From assembly GCA_014239155.1 (NCBI GenBank), contig JAAZZQ010000022.1, forward strand, positions 181,036 through 245,035: a DNA stretch of 64,000 nt, read 5' to 3'. Each line of letters starts with the position of its first letter. The stretch's first letter is position 1. Made by a program: the position numbers and the translations under genes. Source of the stretch: Lachnospiraceae bacterium. GTDB taxonomy: Bacteria; Bacillota; Clostridia; Lachnospirales; Lachnospiraceae. The notes beneath the pieces are model-generated. The model worked only from the letters and a program-made list of their open reading frames with translations, did not search any database and was not told where the DNA came from. This document shows, piece after piece, positions 27,032 through 35,718 of the stretch.

Positions 27032-27835
27032 ATGGAACAAATATTATTAAAGGTAGAAGATTTAAATATAGAATTTCATGACCATGATGTGCCAGAACGC
27101 GTTGTGAATCATTTGGCTATGGATTTGCGGCAGGGAGAGATTCTTGGAATTGTCGGGGAATCTGGATCGGGAAAGTCGATGACAGCAATGGCAATTGCAG
27201 GGCTGTTGCGGCGACATGATATGAAAATGGAGGGAAAGATTCTGTTTAAGGGAAAAGAACTTCTCCATGAGAATCGGAAAACGCTTCGGCAAATACAAGG
27301 AAATGAAATTGGCATTGTTTTTCAGGAACCTATGACCTCTCTAAATCCAGTAAAGCGTATTGGTTGGCAAGTGGAGGAAAGTTTGCGTATTCATAGACCA
27401 GAAATGCAAAAAGAGGAACGCTATCGACGTGTAGTGAAAGCGCTGGAGAATGTGGAGCTTGAGAATCCGCAGCTTATCTGTAGAAAGTATCCACATGAGC
27501 TTTCCGGTGGCATGCGGCAGCGTGTTATGATTGCCTCTGCAATGATTTGCGAGCCAAAGCTTTTGATTGCAGATGAGCCGACAACAGCGCTCGATGTGAC
27601 AATACAGTTACAGATTGTAAAGCTTTTACAACGGCTGAACCAAGAAAAGCAGATGGCGGTTTTGTTTATATCTCATGATCTAAGCCTAGTAAAACGTTTG
27701 TGCCACAGAATTATTGTAATGCATAATGGAAATATGGTGGAGGCGGGAACGACAGAAGAAATATTTTATCACCCAAAAGAAGATTACACAAAGGAATTGA
27801 TTAACGCAATACCAAAACTTGAAAAAATTCGGTAA
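27032..27835 (+). CDS. ABC transporter ATP-binding protein, OppD/NikD type
   Basis: 267 residues. Walker A GESGSGKS, Q-loop VFQEPMTSLNP, signature LSGGMRQRVMIA, Walker B LLIADEPTTALD and switch SHD are all intact. The protein stops right after the NBD without the long C-terminal extension of classical OppD, like NikD. It probably powers the permeases at 22617-24440, although it is separated from them by the PadR module. The ATG has only a weak ribosome site (AGGTCAGAG). Confidence 0.9.
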   Translation: MEQILLKVEDLNIEFHDHDVPERVVNHLAMDLRQGEILGIVGESGSGKSMTAMAIAGLLRRHDMKMEGKILFKGKELLHENRKTLRQIQGNEIGIVFQEPMTSLNPVKRIGWQVEESLRIHRPEMQKEERYRRVVKALENVELENPQLICRKYPHELSGGMRQRVMIASAMICEPKLLIADEPTTALDVTIQLQIVKLLQRLNQEKQMAVLFISHDLSLVKRLCHRIIVMHNGNMVEAGTTEEIFYHPKEDYTKELINAIPKLEKIR

Positions 27836-27971
27836 CAGTTCAGCACAGGATTTTGCATTTACTGCAAAGTCCGTAAGAAAACATAGTGGTTGAGATGCAT
27901 CAAGCCATCGCGAAGCGATTGTGCATGGCTTGATGCTTGTAACAGGAAGCCAAAGGCTGAGCTGTCACAAG
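27833..27971. other. Structured non-coding element of three consecutive hairpins
   Basis: After GTAACAGTTCAG at the ATPase stop: GGATTTTGCA (27848-27857) pairs with TGCAAAGTCC (27863-27872); GCATCAAGCCAT (27897-27908) pairs perfectly with ATGGCTTGATGC (27925-27936); CTTGTAACAG (27936-27945) pairs with CTGTCACAAG (27962-27971), containing an inner AGCC-AAA-GGCT stem. An open frame crosses it but encodes nothing recognisable. It separates the two ATPase genes together with the small membrane protein. Confidence 0.65.
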
Positions 27972-28003
27972 ATTGGATAAGAGTGTTTGATGAGGTCGCT
28001 TTT

Positions 28004-28555
28004 ATGAAAAAGATACTACCATTTATTTTTATTATTCTTTTCCCCTATTATATTGTATTTTTGATAGTCAGCCTTTTTAATCAATGTTTGATGAAATATG
28101 TTTTCCAGAATAATTTTTATATTGGGCTTTTATCATTTTGCGTTTTTGGTGTTATTGCATTTGTAAACGTAATTATTCTATGCGTAAATAATTTTGCAGG
28201 CAAATTCAATGCGATCGAAGCCGCCCAAATCAATATGATAATAAAGATGATTCAAATTCCTGCTTATCTATTTATTTTCGTGATAGGTTTCATGTGTCTG
28301 CTTACGATATTTACAGTTGGGATTTCGTTTGTTTTATTGATTTTAGACGGCATATCCATTATTTTAAGTGGTTTGATTGGCGTGTTTGTTGTAAGACGCT
28401 GCTATGCAGATGGAATTTTAACAAGGACAGAAATGCTCCTTCATAGTATTTTACAATTTGTTTTTTGTTTTGATGTTGTCAGCGCAATCATTGTGTATAG
28501 AAAAATAAAAACAATAAATATTGCATCAAAGAGTGTATTTTTCTCATGTCAATAG
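28004..28555 (+). CDS. Small four-helix membrane protein of unknown function
   Basis: 183 residues from ATG 28004, chosen because the upstream in-frame part translates the hairpin element. A weak GAGG lies ten bases upstream. Four hydrophobic helices are visible (about residues 3-25, 41-62, 82-108 and 112-130) with a final weak one; charged residues are few. I recognise no family. The stop is 12 bases before the next ATPase start, so it is co-transcribed with it and may be an accessory of the importer. Confidence 0.7.
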   Translation: MKKILPFIFIILFPYYIVFLIVSLFNQCLMKYVFQNNFYIGLLSFCVFGVIAFVNVIILCVNNFAGKFNAIEAAQINMIIKMIQIPAYLFIFVIGFMCLLTIFTVGISFVLLILDGISIILSGLIGVFVVRRCYADGILTRTEMLLHSILQFVFCFDVVSAIIVYRKIKTINIASKSVFFSCQ

Positions 28556-28566
28556 GGAGGGGTGGT

Positions 28567-29340
28567 ATGGAAACGATACTGAATGTAAGAAACTTAAATG
28601 TGTATTACAAAAATAAGGAAACCTTGCTAAATCGTTTTTGCGGAAAGTCAAAAGATAATTTGCAGCATGTCCTAAAGAATGTGAGCTTTGACATGAAAAA
28701 AGGAGAGGTGCTTGGACTGGTCGGTGAGAGCGGCTGTGGAAAGACTTCGCTTGCCAAAGCAATTTTAGGGATGCAGAAGCAATATGATGGTATGATTGCG
28801 CTTGATTGTCCCAATCCGCAAATGGTTTTTCAAGATCCATACAGTTCACTCAATCCTTCCAAAAAAATTGGATGGATATTGGAGGAGCCACTTCGTATGA
28901 AAGCCCGAAAGAAAAAGAAAGAAGGAGAATTTTCTAAAATAGAGCGTGTCAAAAAGATTGACCAGATGCTTGTGCGCGTGGGATTAGACGAAAGGTTAAA
29001 AGAACATTATCCAACAGAACTTTCCGGTGGCCAGCGCCAGCGCGTTGCAATTGCGGCAGCACTTTTGTGCGACACAAATTTTCTGATTGCGGACGAGCCA
29101 GTATCTGCACTGGATGTAACCATACAAGCGCAGATTATTAGACTTTTGCTAAAACTTCATAGAGAGCTTGGCGTTTCAATTCTCTTTATATCACATGATC
29201 TTCGCGTTGTGTATCAGATGTGTGACAGAGTGATTATTATGAAAAATGGGGAAATTCTTGAACAGGGAAAAGTCGAGGAGGTATACGAGAACCCAACTTC
29301 TGACTATACCCGACTATTGCTTGAAGCGGCAAATTTGTGA
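28567..29340 (+). CDS. ABC transporter ATP-binding protein, OppF/NikE type
   Basis: 257 residues from ATG 28567 (GGGAGG upstream). Walker A GESGCGKT, Q-loop VFQDPYSSLNP, signature LSGGQRQRVAIA, Walker B FLIADEPVSALD and SHD are intact. N-terminal VYYKNKETLLNRFCGKS is OppF-like. It would pair with the NBD at 27032 as the second ATPase of the peptide/nickel-type importer. The short length again resembles NikE. Confidence 0.9.
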   Translation: METILNVRNLNVYYKNKETLLNRFCGKSKDNLQHVLKNVSFDMKKGEVLGLVGESGCGKTSLAKAILGMQKQYDGMIALDCPNPQMVFQDPYSSLNPSKKIGWILEEPLRMKARKKKKEGEFSKIERVKKIDQMLVRVGLDERLKEHYPTELSGGQRQRVAIAAALLCDTNFLIADEPVSALDVTIQAQIIRLLLKLHRELGVSILFISHDLRVVYQMCDRVIIMKNGEILEQGKVEEVYENPTSDYTRLLLEAANL

Positions 29341-29358
29341 CAGGAGGGTATTCAATAA

Positions 29359-29862
29359 ATGCTGCAATGTTTTTATCCAAAAGAATATTTGGATTCTACG
29401 TATCTCATTGATTTTGAAAAAAAATATGAGCAAGGTTATAGAGGTATCATTTTTGATATTGATAATACGCTGGTACCACATGGGCTTCCAGCAGACGAGC
29501 GCGCAATCGCGCTGTTTTTGCGTTTAAAAAAGATTGGATATCAAGTGACCATGCTCTCAAACAATAAGGAGCCACGCGTGAAGATGTTTTGCGATGCAGT
29601 GAATGCGCCTTATATTTATAAGGCAGGAAAGCCAAATCCTGAAAACTATAGAAAAGCAATGAAAAATATGGGGACAGCGGAAAGAAATACCCTGTTTGTT
29701 GGCGACCAGATTTTTACAGATGTGTGGGGGGCAAACAGAGCGGGAATTTACTCGATTTTGGTAAAACCAATTCACCCCAAGGAAGAGATACAAATTGTGT
29801 TAAAGCGATATCTTGAAAAGATTGTGTTATTTGCATATCAGAGGCATATGCGTAGAAAATAA
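29359..29862 (+). CDS. YqeG-family HAD-IIIA phosphatase
   Basis: 167 residues. HAD motif I is FDIDNTLVPHG, motif II LSNNKE, motif III a lysine in AGKPNPENYRKA, and motif IV VGDQIFTDVWGANR, the YqeG pattern. Homologues are phosphatases, one of which acts on phosphatidylglycerophosphate-like lipids in some bacteria; substrate here is unproven. It follows the ATPase gene by 18 bases with an AGGAGGG ribosome site and precedes the aro genes, where yqeG often sits near aroE in Firmicutes. Confidence 0.9.
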   Translation: MLQCFYPKEYLDSTYLIDFEKKYEQGYRGIIFDIDNTLVPHGLPADERAIALFLRLKKIGYQVTMLSNNKEPRVKMFCDAVNAPYIYKAGKPNPENYRKAMKNMGTAERNTLFVGDQIFTDVWGANRAGIYSILVKPIHPKEEIQIVLKRYLEKIVLFAYQRHMRRK

Positions 29863-29981
29863 ACACTTGTTTAAAATTTGCCTTTTGAACAGCCATAAAA
29901 ACGATAAATCTATTTAGAATAATAGAAGTATACCAAATAAGAAAATACTAAAAATATTTTATATTGAGGGGGAGGACATAA

Positions 29982-30887
29982 ATGGAAATTAATGGAAAGA
30001 CAAAAATATATGGGATTATTGGAAATCCAGTGGAACATACAATGTCGCCACTCATTCATGGTGCACTTGCAGACGCGCTTGGTATTAATATGGTATATGT
30101 GCCATTTCAAGTGGCAGAAGGACAACTTGAAACAGCGATAAAAGGGGCTTATGGGTTAAATATTTGCGGAATGAATATTACAGTGCCATATAAGAATACT
30201 GTGATTCCCTTTTTGACAGAAGTTGATATGCGTGCAAAAGTGGCAGGTTCTGTCAATACACTTGTGCGTGACAGCCGTGAGGACAGAGTAGGATTTATCG
30301 GCTACAATACCGATATGAATGGACTTTGGCATGCCATGAAAGAGGATGGAATATCTCTCAAAGATGAGCAGATTATTGTGCTTGGCGCAGGCGGTGTGGG
30401 GCGTGCAGTTGCATTTATGTGTGCAAATAGCGGTGCACAAAAAGTCTATTTGCTCAACCGCAATACCGCAAAAGCAGATGATGTGGCTGCAAAAATCAAT
30501 GATAGCCTTCGTCGATATGGTAGGGATTGCGTGACAGCAATGGCGTTGACTGACTATAAGAAACTTTTGACAGGGACAGAAAACAGATATATTGTGATAC
30601 AATGTACCAGTGTAGGGCTTGCGCCAAATGCGGACAATGCGGTTATTGAGGACGGCGATTTTTATCATTATGTGAAATTTGGATATGATTTGATTTACAC
30701 ACCGTGGGAAACAAAGTTTATGCAGTTGGTGACAGCAAACGGCGGTGTGGCATACAATGGGCTGAAAATGCTTTTGCATCAGGGAATAGAGGCTTTTGAA
30801 ATGTGGACGGGCTGCAAGGTGACCAGAGAAAATACTGATAGAGTTTATCAAATGCTTCAAAATAAGTTAGGAGTTGTAGGAAAATAG
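29982..30887 (+). CDS. aroE: Shikimate dehydrogenase
   Basis: 301 residues. Substrate-binding motifs SPLIHGALADALG (Ser/Thr hydroxyls), NITVPYK with the catalytic lysine and the Rossmann NADP motif GAGGVGRA near residue 132 are visible; the C-terminal NGLKMLLHQGIEAFEMWTG is diagnostic. It reduces 3-dehydroshikimate to shikimate. It is the first of three aro genes in a row, which supply chorismate for aromatic amino acids. GGGGGAGG lies upstream of the ATG. Confidence 0.95.
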   Translation: MEINGKTKIYGIIGNPVEHTMSPLIHGALADALGINMVYVPFQVAEGQLETAIKGAYGLNICGMNITVPYKNTVIPFLTEVDMRAKVAGSVNTLVRDSREDRVGFIGYNTDMNGLWHAMKEDGISLKDEQIIVLGAGGVGRAVAFMCANSGAQKVYLLNRNTAKADDVAAKINDSLRRYGRDCVTAMALTDYKKLLTGTENRYIVIQCTSVGLAPNADNAVIEDGDFYHYVKFGYDLIYTPWETKFMQLVTANGGVAYNGLKMLLHQGIEAFEMWTGCKVTRENTDRVYQMLQNKLGVVGK

Positions 30888-30978
30888 TGATACAAATCCT
30901 TAATGTGGAATGAGAGAATGGATTGGATACAAAATTGTTTAACGGAGTATTCAAACTGTTATAAAACTGGGGATTTAT

Positions 30979-31494
30979 ATGGAAAATATTATTTTGACAG
31001 GTTATATGGGAAGCGGCAAGACAACGATTGGAAAAAATCTTGCAAAACAAAAGAATTTTACATTTGTGGATACGGACGAGATGATTGTGAAACAACAACA
31101 TAGCAGTATTAATAAAATTTTCGCCACAGAGGGCGAGCAAGCATTTCGTGATATGGAGACTGCATTGTTGCGACAATTCATTGCAGATAAAAAAGAACAT
31201 ATGGTTATATCAACGGGCGGTGGAATGCCCTTGCGTGCAGAGAACAGGCAACTTTTGTCACGCCTTGGCAAAGTGGTATATCTAAAGGCAAGCCCCAAAA
31301 CAATTTATGCCAGAATCAAAGGGGATACAACTAGACCACTTTTGCAGTGTGAGAATCCTATGAAACGAATTGAAGAAATGATTGCAGCGCGGGAACCCTT
31401 GTATGAGGAGGGCGCAATGTTTGTGGTGGACGTCAATGCATTAAGGCAGTCGGAAGCGACATTGTTAATTTTGGAAAAATGTATTTTGATTTAA
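30979..31494 (+). CDS. aroK: Shikimate kinase
   Basis: 171 residues. P-loop GYMGSGKTTIGK at residues 7-18, DTDEMI (shikimate/Mg binding), RDMET and STGGGMPLR in the substrate pocket, and the lid arginine region TTRPLL are all present. It phosphorylates shikimate at the 3-hydroxyl. It follows aroE by 91 bases. No strong ribosome site is seen before the ATG (GGGG at -9). Confidence 0.94.
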   Translation: MENIILTGYMGSGKTTIGKNLAKQKNFTFVDTDEMIVKQQHSSINKIFATEGEQAFRDMETALLRQFIADKKEHMVISTGGGMPLRAENRQLLSRLGKVVYLKASPKTIYARIKGDTTRPLLQCENPMKRIEEMIAAREPLYEEGAMFVVDVNALRQSEATLLILEKCILI

Positions 31495-31515
31495 AGAATA
31501 CCGATTATTTTTATA

Positions 31516-31544
31516 TTGAAGTATGATTAGAATTATTTTATAAG
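31516..31544 (+). promoter_or_regulatory. Promoter before aroQ-efp
   Basis: TTGAAG (31516-31521), 17-base spacer, TATAAG (31539-31544), about 32 bases before the aroQ ribosome site. A second, weaker candidate (TTGAAA-15-TATAAA at 32024-32050) precedes efp. Confidence 0.5.
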
Positions 31545-31582
31545 ACTAAAAAGATAGTTTGTTAACGAAAGGATAGCAAAAG

Positions 31583-32020
31583 ATGAAGTTGCAAGTGATT
31601 AATGGACCAAATCTAAATTTTTTGGGAATTCGGGAAAAAGGCATATATGGGACACAGGATTATCAATACCTTTTAGAGATGATACAGAAAAAGGCAGAGG
31701 AGACAGACTGTGAGATTGAATGTTTTCAGTCAAACCATGAAGGGGCTATTATAGACAAGATACAGGAGTCATATTTTGATGGGACAGAAGGCATTGTTAT
31801 TAATCCGGGTGCCTACACACATTATTCGTATGCGATACGAGATGCGCTTGCAAGCATTACAGTTCCTAAAGTAGAAATCCATATCTCGGACATTACGCAG
31901 CGCGAGGAATTTCGGCGTGTCTCTGTGACCAAAGAGGTGTGTGATTATCAGATTTATGGACAGGGTTTAAACGGATATCTAATGGCGATTGATTTTATCC
32001 TTGCGAAATGTAAAAAATAG
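31583..32020 (+). CDS. aroQ: 3-Dehydroquinate dehydratase, type II
   Basis: 145 residues, the standard small type II enzyme. NGPNLNFLGIREKGIYG at the N-terminus carries the catalytic tyrosine; QSNHEGAIID, NPGAYTHYSYAIRDAL and EIHISDITQREEFR (catalytic histidine in IHISD) follow. It dehydrates 3-dehydroquinate, the step before AroE. efp follows, a conserved neighbour pair in Firmicutes. Confidence 0.97.
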   Translation: MKLQVINGPNLNFLGIREKGIYGTQDYQYLLEMIQKKAEETDCEIECFQSNHEGAIIDKIQESYFDGTEGIVINPGAYTHYSYAIRDALASITVPKVEIHISDITQREEFRRVSVTKEVCDYQIYGQGLNGYLMAIDFILAKCKK

Positions 32021-32103
32021 TAGTTGAAATCTCGCTCATTTTGTTATAAAATGGTTAACGGATTTATAAACGTGAAAAGTGAATATTAGGAGGAATAGTT
32101 TTT

Positions 32104-32661
32104 ATGATATCAGCAGGCGATTTCAGAAATGGTATTACGATAGAATATGAGAACAGCATCTATCAGATTATTGAATTTCAGCATGTAAAACCGGGTAAGG
32201 GTGCAGCTTTTGTCAGAACAAAACTTAAGAATATTATTAGCGGGGGTGTTGTGGAGAAGACTTTCCGCCCAACTGAGAAGTGCCCGCAGGCGCGTATTGA
32301 TAGAAAAGAGATGCAGTACTTGTATGCAGATGGTGATCTATTCTATTTTATGGATACAGAAAACTATGAACAGATTGGTTTAAATGCGGACAAGGTGGGG
32401 GATGCGCTTAAGTTTGTCAAGGAAAATGAGATGGTAAAAGTATGTTCGCACAATGGCAATGTGTTTGCAATTGAGCCGCCTCTGTTTGTGGAACTAACAA
32501 TCACCGATACAGAACCGGGATTTAAGGGTGACACTGCTACAGGTGCGACAAAACCGGCTACCGTTGAGACAGGTGCGACAGTGTATGTTCCGTTATTTGT
32601 TGATGTAAATGATATTATTAAGATTGACACTAGAACAGGGGAATATCTGTCAAGAGTATAG
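32104..32661 (+). CDS. efp: Elongation factor P
   Basis: 185 residues, three-domain tRNA-shaped factor. The N-terminal KOW-like domain includes [19 protein letters not shown], where the loop lysine (PGKG) is the usual modification site; the OB domains contain the signature [23 protein letters not shown] stretch and end with [11 protein letters not shown]. It rescues ribosomes stalled at polyproline. AGGAGG lies about 10 bases before the ATG at 32104. Confidence 0.97.
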   Translation: MISAGDFRNGITIEYENSIYQIIEFQHVKPGKGAAFVRTKLKNIISGGVVEKTFRPTEKCPQARIDRKEMQYLYADGDLFYFMDTENYEQIGLNADKVGDALKFVKENEMVKVCSHNGNVFAIEPPLFVELTITDTEPGFKGDTATGATKPATVETGATVYVPLFVDVNDIIKIDTRTGEYLSRV

Positions 32662-32859
32662 TTTATCGTAACGAAAGTCAGAGAATGAGAGAAGACAATG
32701 AGAGAAATGTTTATAGTATATTTTTCTTATTGTCTTTTTTGTATGCGCGCAAAGATAGATTTTTAAAACAGTTTGCGTCTGAAAGTACAAAAGATTCTAA
32801 AAGTTTATCAAGACGACAGAGGGGGAAAATAGATTTGTTGAAAAGGAGTATAAAGAAGA

Positions 32860-33780
32860 ATGGAGTTTTCAAGTTTTACAATGTTTGTAAGAGAAGAAGT
32901 GGAGAAAAGGACAGGGGACTGTTATAAAGTGCGGCTGGATGATGTCCGCAAAAATAATGGTGTTGTGTTGAAAGGGCTTACGGTAACACAAGACGACAGC
33001 AATATTTCACCAACGATATATCTCAATAGTTATTATGAGGAGTATATTAGGGGAAGGGCAACTCTTATTAATGTGGTCAATGATGTGATAGATACCTATC
33101 ATAGAAATAAGGTCAATCAAAGTGTGGATATGCGTTATTTTCTAAATTATGAGAGTGTAAAACGCAGAATTATCTATAAGCTTGTTAACACTGAGAAAAA
33201 TAGGGAGTTATTGGAAGATGTTCCGCACATAGAGTTTCTTGATTTGTCTATTATCTTTCAGTGTCTTGTAACGCAAGAGGAGTTTGGCAGGGCTTCTATT
33301 TTAATACATAATGTGCACTTAAAACTTTGGGATGTGTCTGTGGAAGCACTCTATCAATCTGCAAAAGAGAATACGCAACAGCTTCAGGAATATGAAATTA
33401 AAGGTATGACAGAGGTTTTGCATGAGATAATGAGTAGTGCGGAAGCATTAGAAAATTCTGCAAGGGAAGACTGTACATCTGATTTTTCAAGTAGTGTGCC
33501 GATGTATGTTTTAAGCAATAAAAGCAGAGTGGAGGGGGCGGCTTGCATGCTGTATCCGAATCTGATTCGGGATTTTGCGGAGGCAATTCAAAGTAGTTTT
33601 TATATTATACCATCTTCTATACATGAACTGTTGCTATTGCCGACAAAACATCTTGAAGAGAGTCAGGAAATTAAGAACATGATTAGGGAAATCAATGACA
33701 CACAAGTCCATGCAGAGGAGATTCTATCTTATTCCCTGTATCTCTACGACAAGGAGGAACAAAGGATTGTAAAGATTTGA
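32860..33780 (+). CDS. DUF5688-family protein
   Basis: 306 residues, no signal peptide or membrane helix. The start MEFSSFTMFVREEVEKRTGD and the motif TIYLNSYYEEYIRGRATLINVVNDV match the DUF5688 pattern, a family I know mostly from Lachnospiraceae, often in many copies. Function is unknown. AAAGGAG stands 11 bases upstream. The 198 bases between efp and this gene hold no other supported gene. Confidence 0.82.
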   Translation: MEFSSFTMFVREEVEKRTGDCYKVRLDDVRKNNGVVLKGLTVTQDDSNISPTIYLNSYYEEYIRGRATLINVVNDVIDTYHRNKVNQSVDMRYFLNYESVKRRIIYKLVNTEKNRELLEDVPHIEFLDLSIIFQCLVTQEEFGRASILIHNVHLKLWDVSVEALYQSAKENTQQLQEYEIKGMTEVLHEIMSSAEALENSAREDCTSDFSSSVPMYVLSNKSRVEGAACMLYPNLIRDFAEAIQSSFYIIPSSIHELLLLPTKHLEESQEIKNMIREINDTQVHAEEILSYSLYLYDKEEQRIVKI

Positions 33781-33809
33781 TTGATATCCATAGGATATTG
33801 AAGTATAAT

Positions 33810-33842
33810 ATACTAGCGGTCAAAAAGATTGACTGCTAGTAT
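33810..33842 (+). other. Long stem-loop after the DUF5688 gene
   Basis: ATACTAGCGGTCAA (33810-33823) pairs with TTGACTGCTAGTAT (33829-33842) with one G-U pair and a five-base loop. It is positioned like a terminator but lacks a T-run, so it could also protect RNA 3' ends. Confidence 0.6.
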
Positions 33843-33981
33843 AAAGCGATGTACACAGCTGTATAAGGAAGTATGTTGTTTTGCGGCTGGTACACATTTA
33901 ACGTGAGTATAAATTAAGGTGTATCGAAAAAGTTTAGCGGGCGCGCTGTACAGGTTTGGACAAAGGAGTGAAGGGAAAAAC

Positions 33982-35718
33982 ATGACACAGGTGTCAGAAA
34001 AAGACAGAGATTATCTGGAAATAGAGCAGGATTTAAGAAAACGGTATCGCAAAAATCTCTGGTGTAAGTTTACAAAGGCAATACGTGCGTATGAACTTGT
34101 GCAAAAAGGAGATAAAATTGCTGTCTGCATTTCTGGTGGAAAAGATTCTATGCTGATGGCAAAGTTGTTTCAAGAGCTAAAGAGACACAATAAATTTGAT
34201 TTTGATGTGTTATTTTTGGTGATGGATCCCGGATACAAAACAGAGAACAGACAGTTAATTGAACAGAATGCAGAGCGTTTGAATATTCCATTAACTATTT
34301 TTTCGTCGGATATCTTCGCGTCAGTGTACGAAATAGAAAATTCTCCTTGTTATTTGTGCGCTAGAATGAGGCGTGGCTATCTGTACAGCAAAGCACAGGA
34401 ACTAGGTTGCAATAAGATTGCACTGGGACATCATTTTGATGATGTGATTGAAACGGTTTTGATGGGCATGTTGTATGGGGCGCAAGTACAAACTATGATG
34501 CCAAAACTTCACAGCACAAACTTTAAAGGAATGGAGCTAATACGACCGATGTATTTGATTCGGGAGGAGCATATTGAGGCGTGGCGGGATTATAATCATC
34601 TGCGTTTTTTGCAGTGCGCATGTAAGTTTACGGAGAACAGCACTTTTCGCGGTGATTTGGAAAACACTTCAAAACGCCGCGAGATAAAACAATTGATACG
34701 TCAGTTAAGACAAATCAATCCGTTTGTGGAAAACAATATATTTAAAAGTGTTGAGAATGTCAATTTAAGTACAGTTATCGCGTATAAACAGGAAGGGGTG
34801 CGGCATCATTTTCTGGAAGATTATGAAGCGGTAGAAAATGAGAGTATAAAAGACATGCTGCAAAAGGAAAAGATTGTCTTAGAAGAACAAATAAAAGTTT
34901 ATAATGCGGAGACTACTGCAGAAAAATTGTTACAGTTAAAAAAGTATTTGCGGGAACTAGGCAGTGTTGCGGTGGCATTTTCCGGTGGAGTAGATTCAAC
35001 ATTTTTGCTAAAGGTAGCACAAGATACACTTGGAGCACAAGCGGTTGCGGTTACAGTACAGTCCTGTGTATTCCCAGCTAGGGAAGCTCTGGAGGCAAAA
35101 TTGTTTTGCCAGAAAGAGGGGATTGCACAATATATCTATGAGGCAGATGTGCTTGCAATTGACGGTTTTGCTGACAATCCTCCCAATCGTTGTTATCGAT
35201 GCAAGAAAGCGCTTTTTCAGGGGATTTGCAAAATTGCGCAGGCGCAGGGGATTACACATGTGATTGAAGGTTCCAATATGGATGACTTAGGGGATTATCG
35301 TCCGGGATTGCAGGCGGTCTCAGAACTTGGTATTAAGAGTCCGCTGCGGGAGGCGAAGTTGTATAAAGAGGAGATTCGAGCACTTTCTAAGACATATGAA
35401 CTTTCTATATGGGATAAGCCGTCTTATGCCTGTCTTGCGTCGCGTTTTGCATATGGGGAAAAAATTACAGCAAAAAGACTTTCTATGGTTGAAAAGGCAG
35501 AACAGTTTTTGATAGAAAATGGATTTGAGCAGATGCGTGTGCGGATACATGGTACGTTAGCGCGAATTGAGATACCAGTGGCAGATTTTGACCACATAAT
35601 GCAGCCAAAGATCCGGAAACAAATAATCCTGAAATTGAAGGAATTTGGTTTTGACTATGTTACTTTTGATTTGCAGGGCTATCGCACAGGAAGTATGAAT
35701 GAGGTATTAGCACAATGA
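33982..35718 (+). CDS. TtcA-like tRNA thiolation domain fused to LarE-like sulfur transferase
   Basis: 578 residues from ATG 33982 (AAGGG six bases upstream); a GTG 63 bases earlier is possible but lacks a site. Residues 1-282 match TtcA: PP-loop SGGKDS (51-56), CYLC with Cys123/Cys126, and Cys212/Cys214 (QCACKF), a layout fitting a [4Fe-4S] cluster used to thiolate cytidine-32 of tRNA. Residues ~313-578 match LarE: PP-loop SGGVDS (334-339), NRCYRC (Cys404/Cys407) and Cys484 in PSYACLASR, which by spacing from the PP-loop (150 residues) corresponds to the sacrificial Cys176 of Lactobacillus plantarum LarE. No larB/larC is nearby, so the LarE half may serve tRNA or another acceptor. The last four bases overlap the E1-like gene. 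Confidence 0.85.
   Translation: MTQVSEKDRDYLEIEQDLRKRYRKNLWCKFTKAIRAYELVQKGDKIAVCISGGKDSMLMAKLFQELKRHNKFDFDVLFLVMDPGYKTENRQLIEQNAERLNIPLTIFSSDIFASVYEIENSPCYLCARMRRGYLYSKAQELGCNKIALGHHFDDVIETVLMGMLYGAQVQTMMPKLHSTNFKGMELIRPMYLIREEHIEAWRDYNHLRFLQCACKFTENSTFRGDLENTSKRREIKQLIRQLRQINPFVENNIFKSVENVNLSTVIAYKQEGVRHHFLEDYEAVENESIKDMLQKEKIVLEEQIKVYNAETTAEKLLQLKKYLRELGSVAVAFSGGVDSTFLLKVAQDTLGAQAVAVTVQSCVFPAREALEAKLFCQKEGIAQYIYEADVLAIDGFADNPPNRCYRCKKALFQGICKIAQAQGITHVIEGSNMDDLGDYRPGLQAVSELGIKSPLREAKLYKEEIRALSKTYELSIWDKPSYACLASRFAYGEKITAKRLSMVEKAEQFLIENGFEQMRVRIHGTLARIEIPVADFDHIMQPKIRKQIILKLKEFGFDYVTFDLQGYRTGSMNEVLAQ

Noticed and set aside
27890..28003. Upstream extension of the small membrane protein
   Set aside because: The extra 38 residues translate two hairpins and are not membrane-like; the ATG at 28004 directly precedes the first helix.
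32685..32927. 80-codon frame between efp and the DUF5688 gene
   Set aside because: Lys/Arg/Ser-rich, overlaps the start of the DUF5688 gene in another frame and has no ribosome site.
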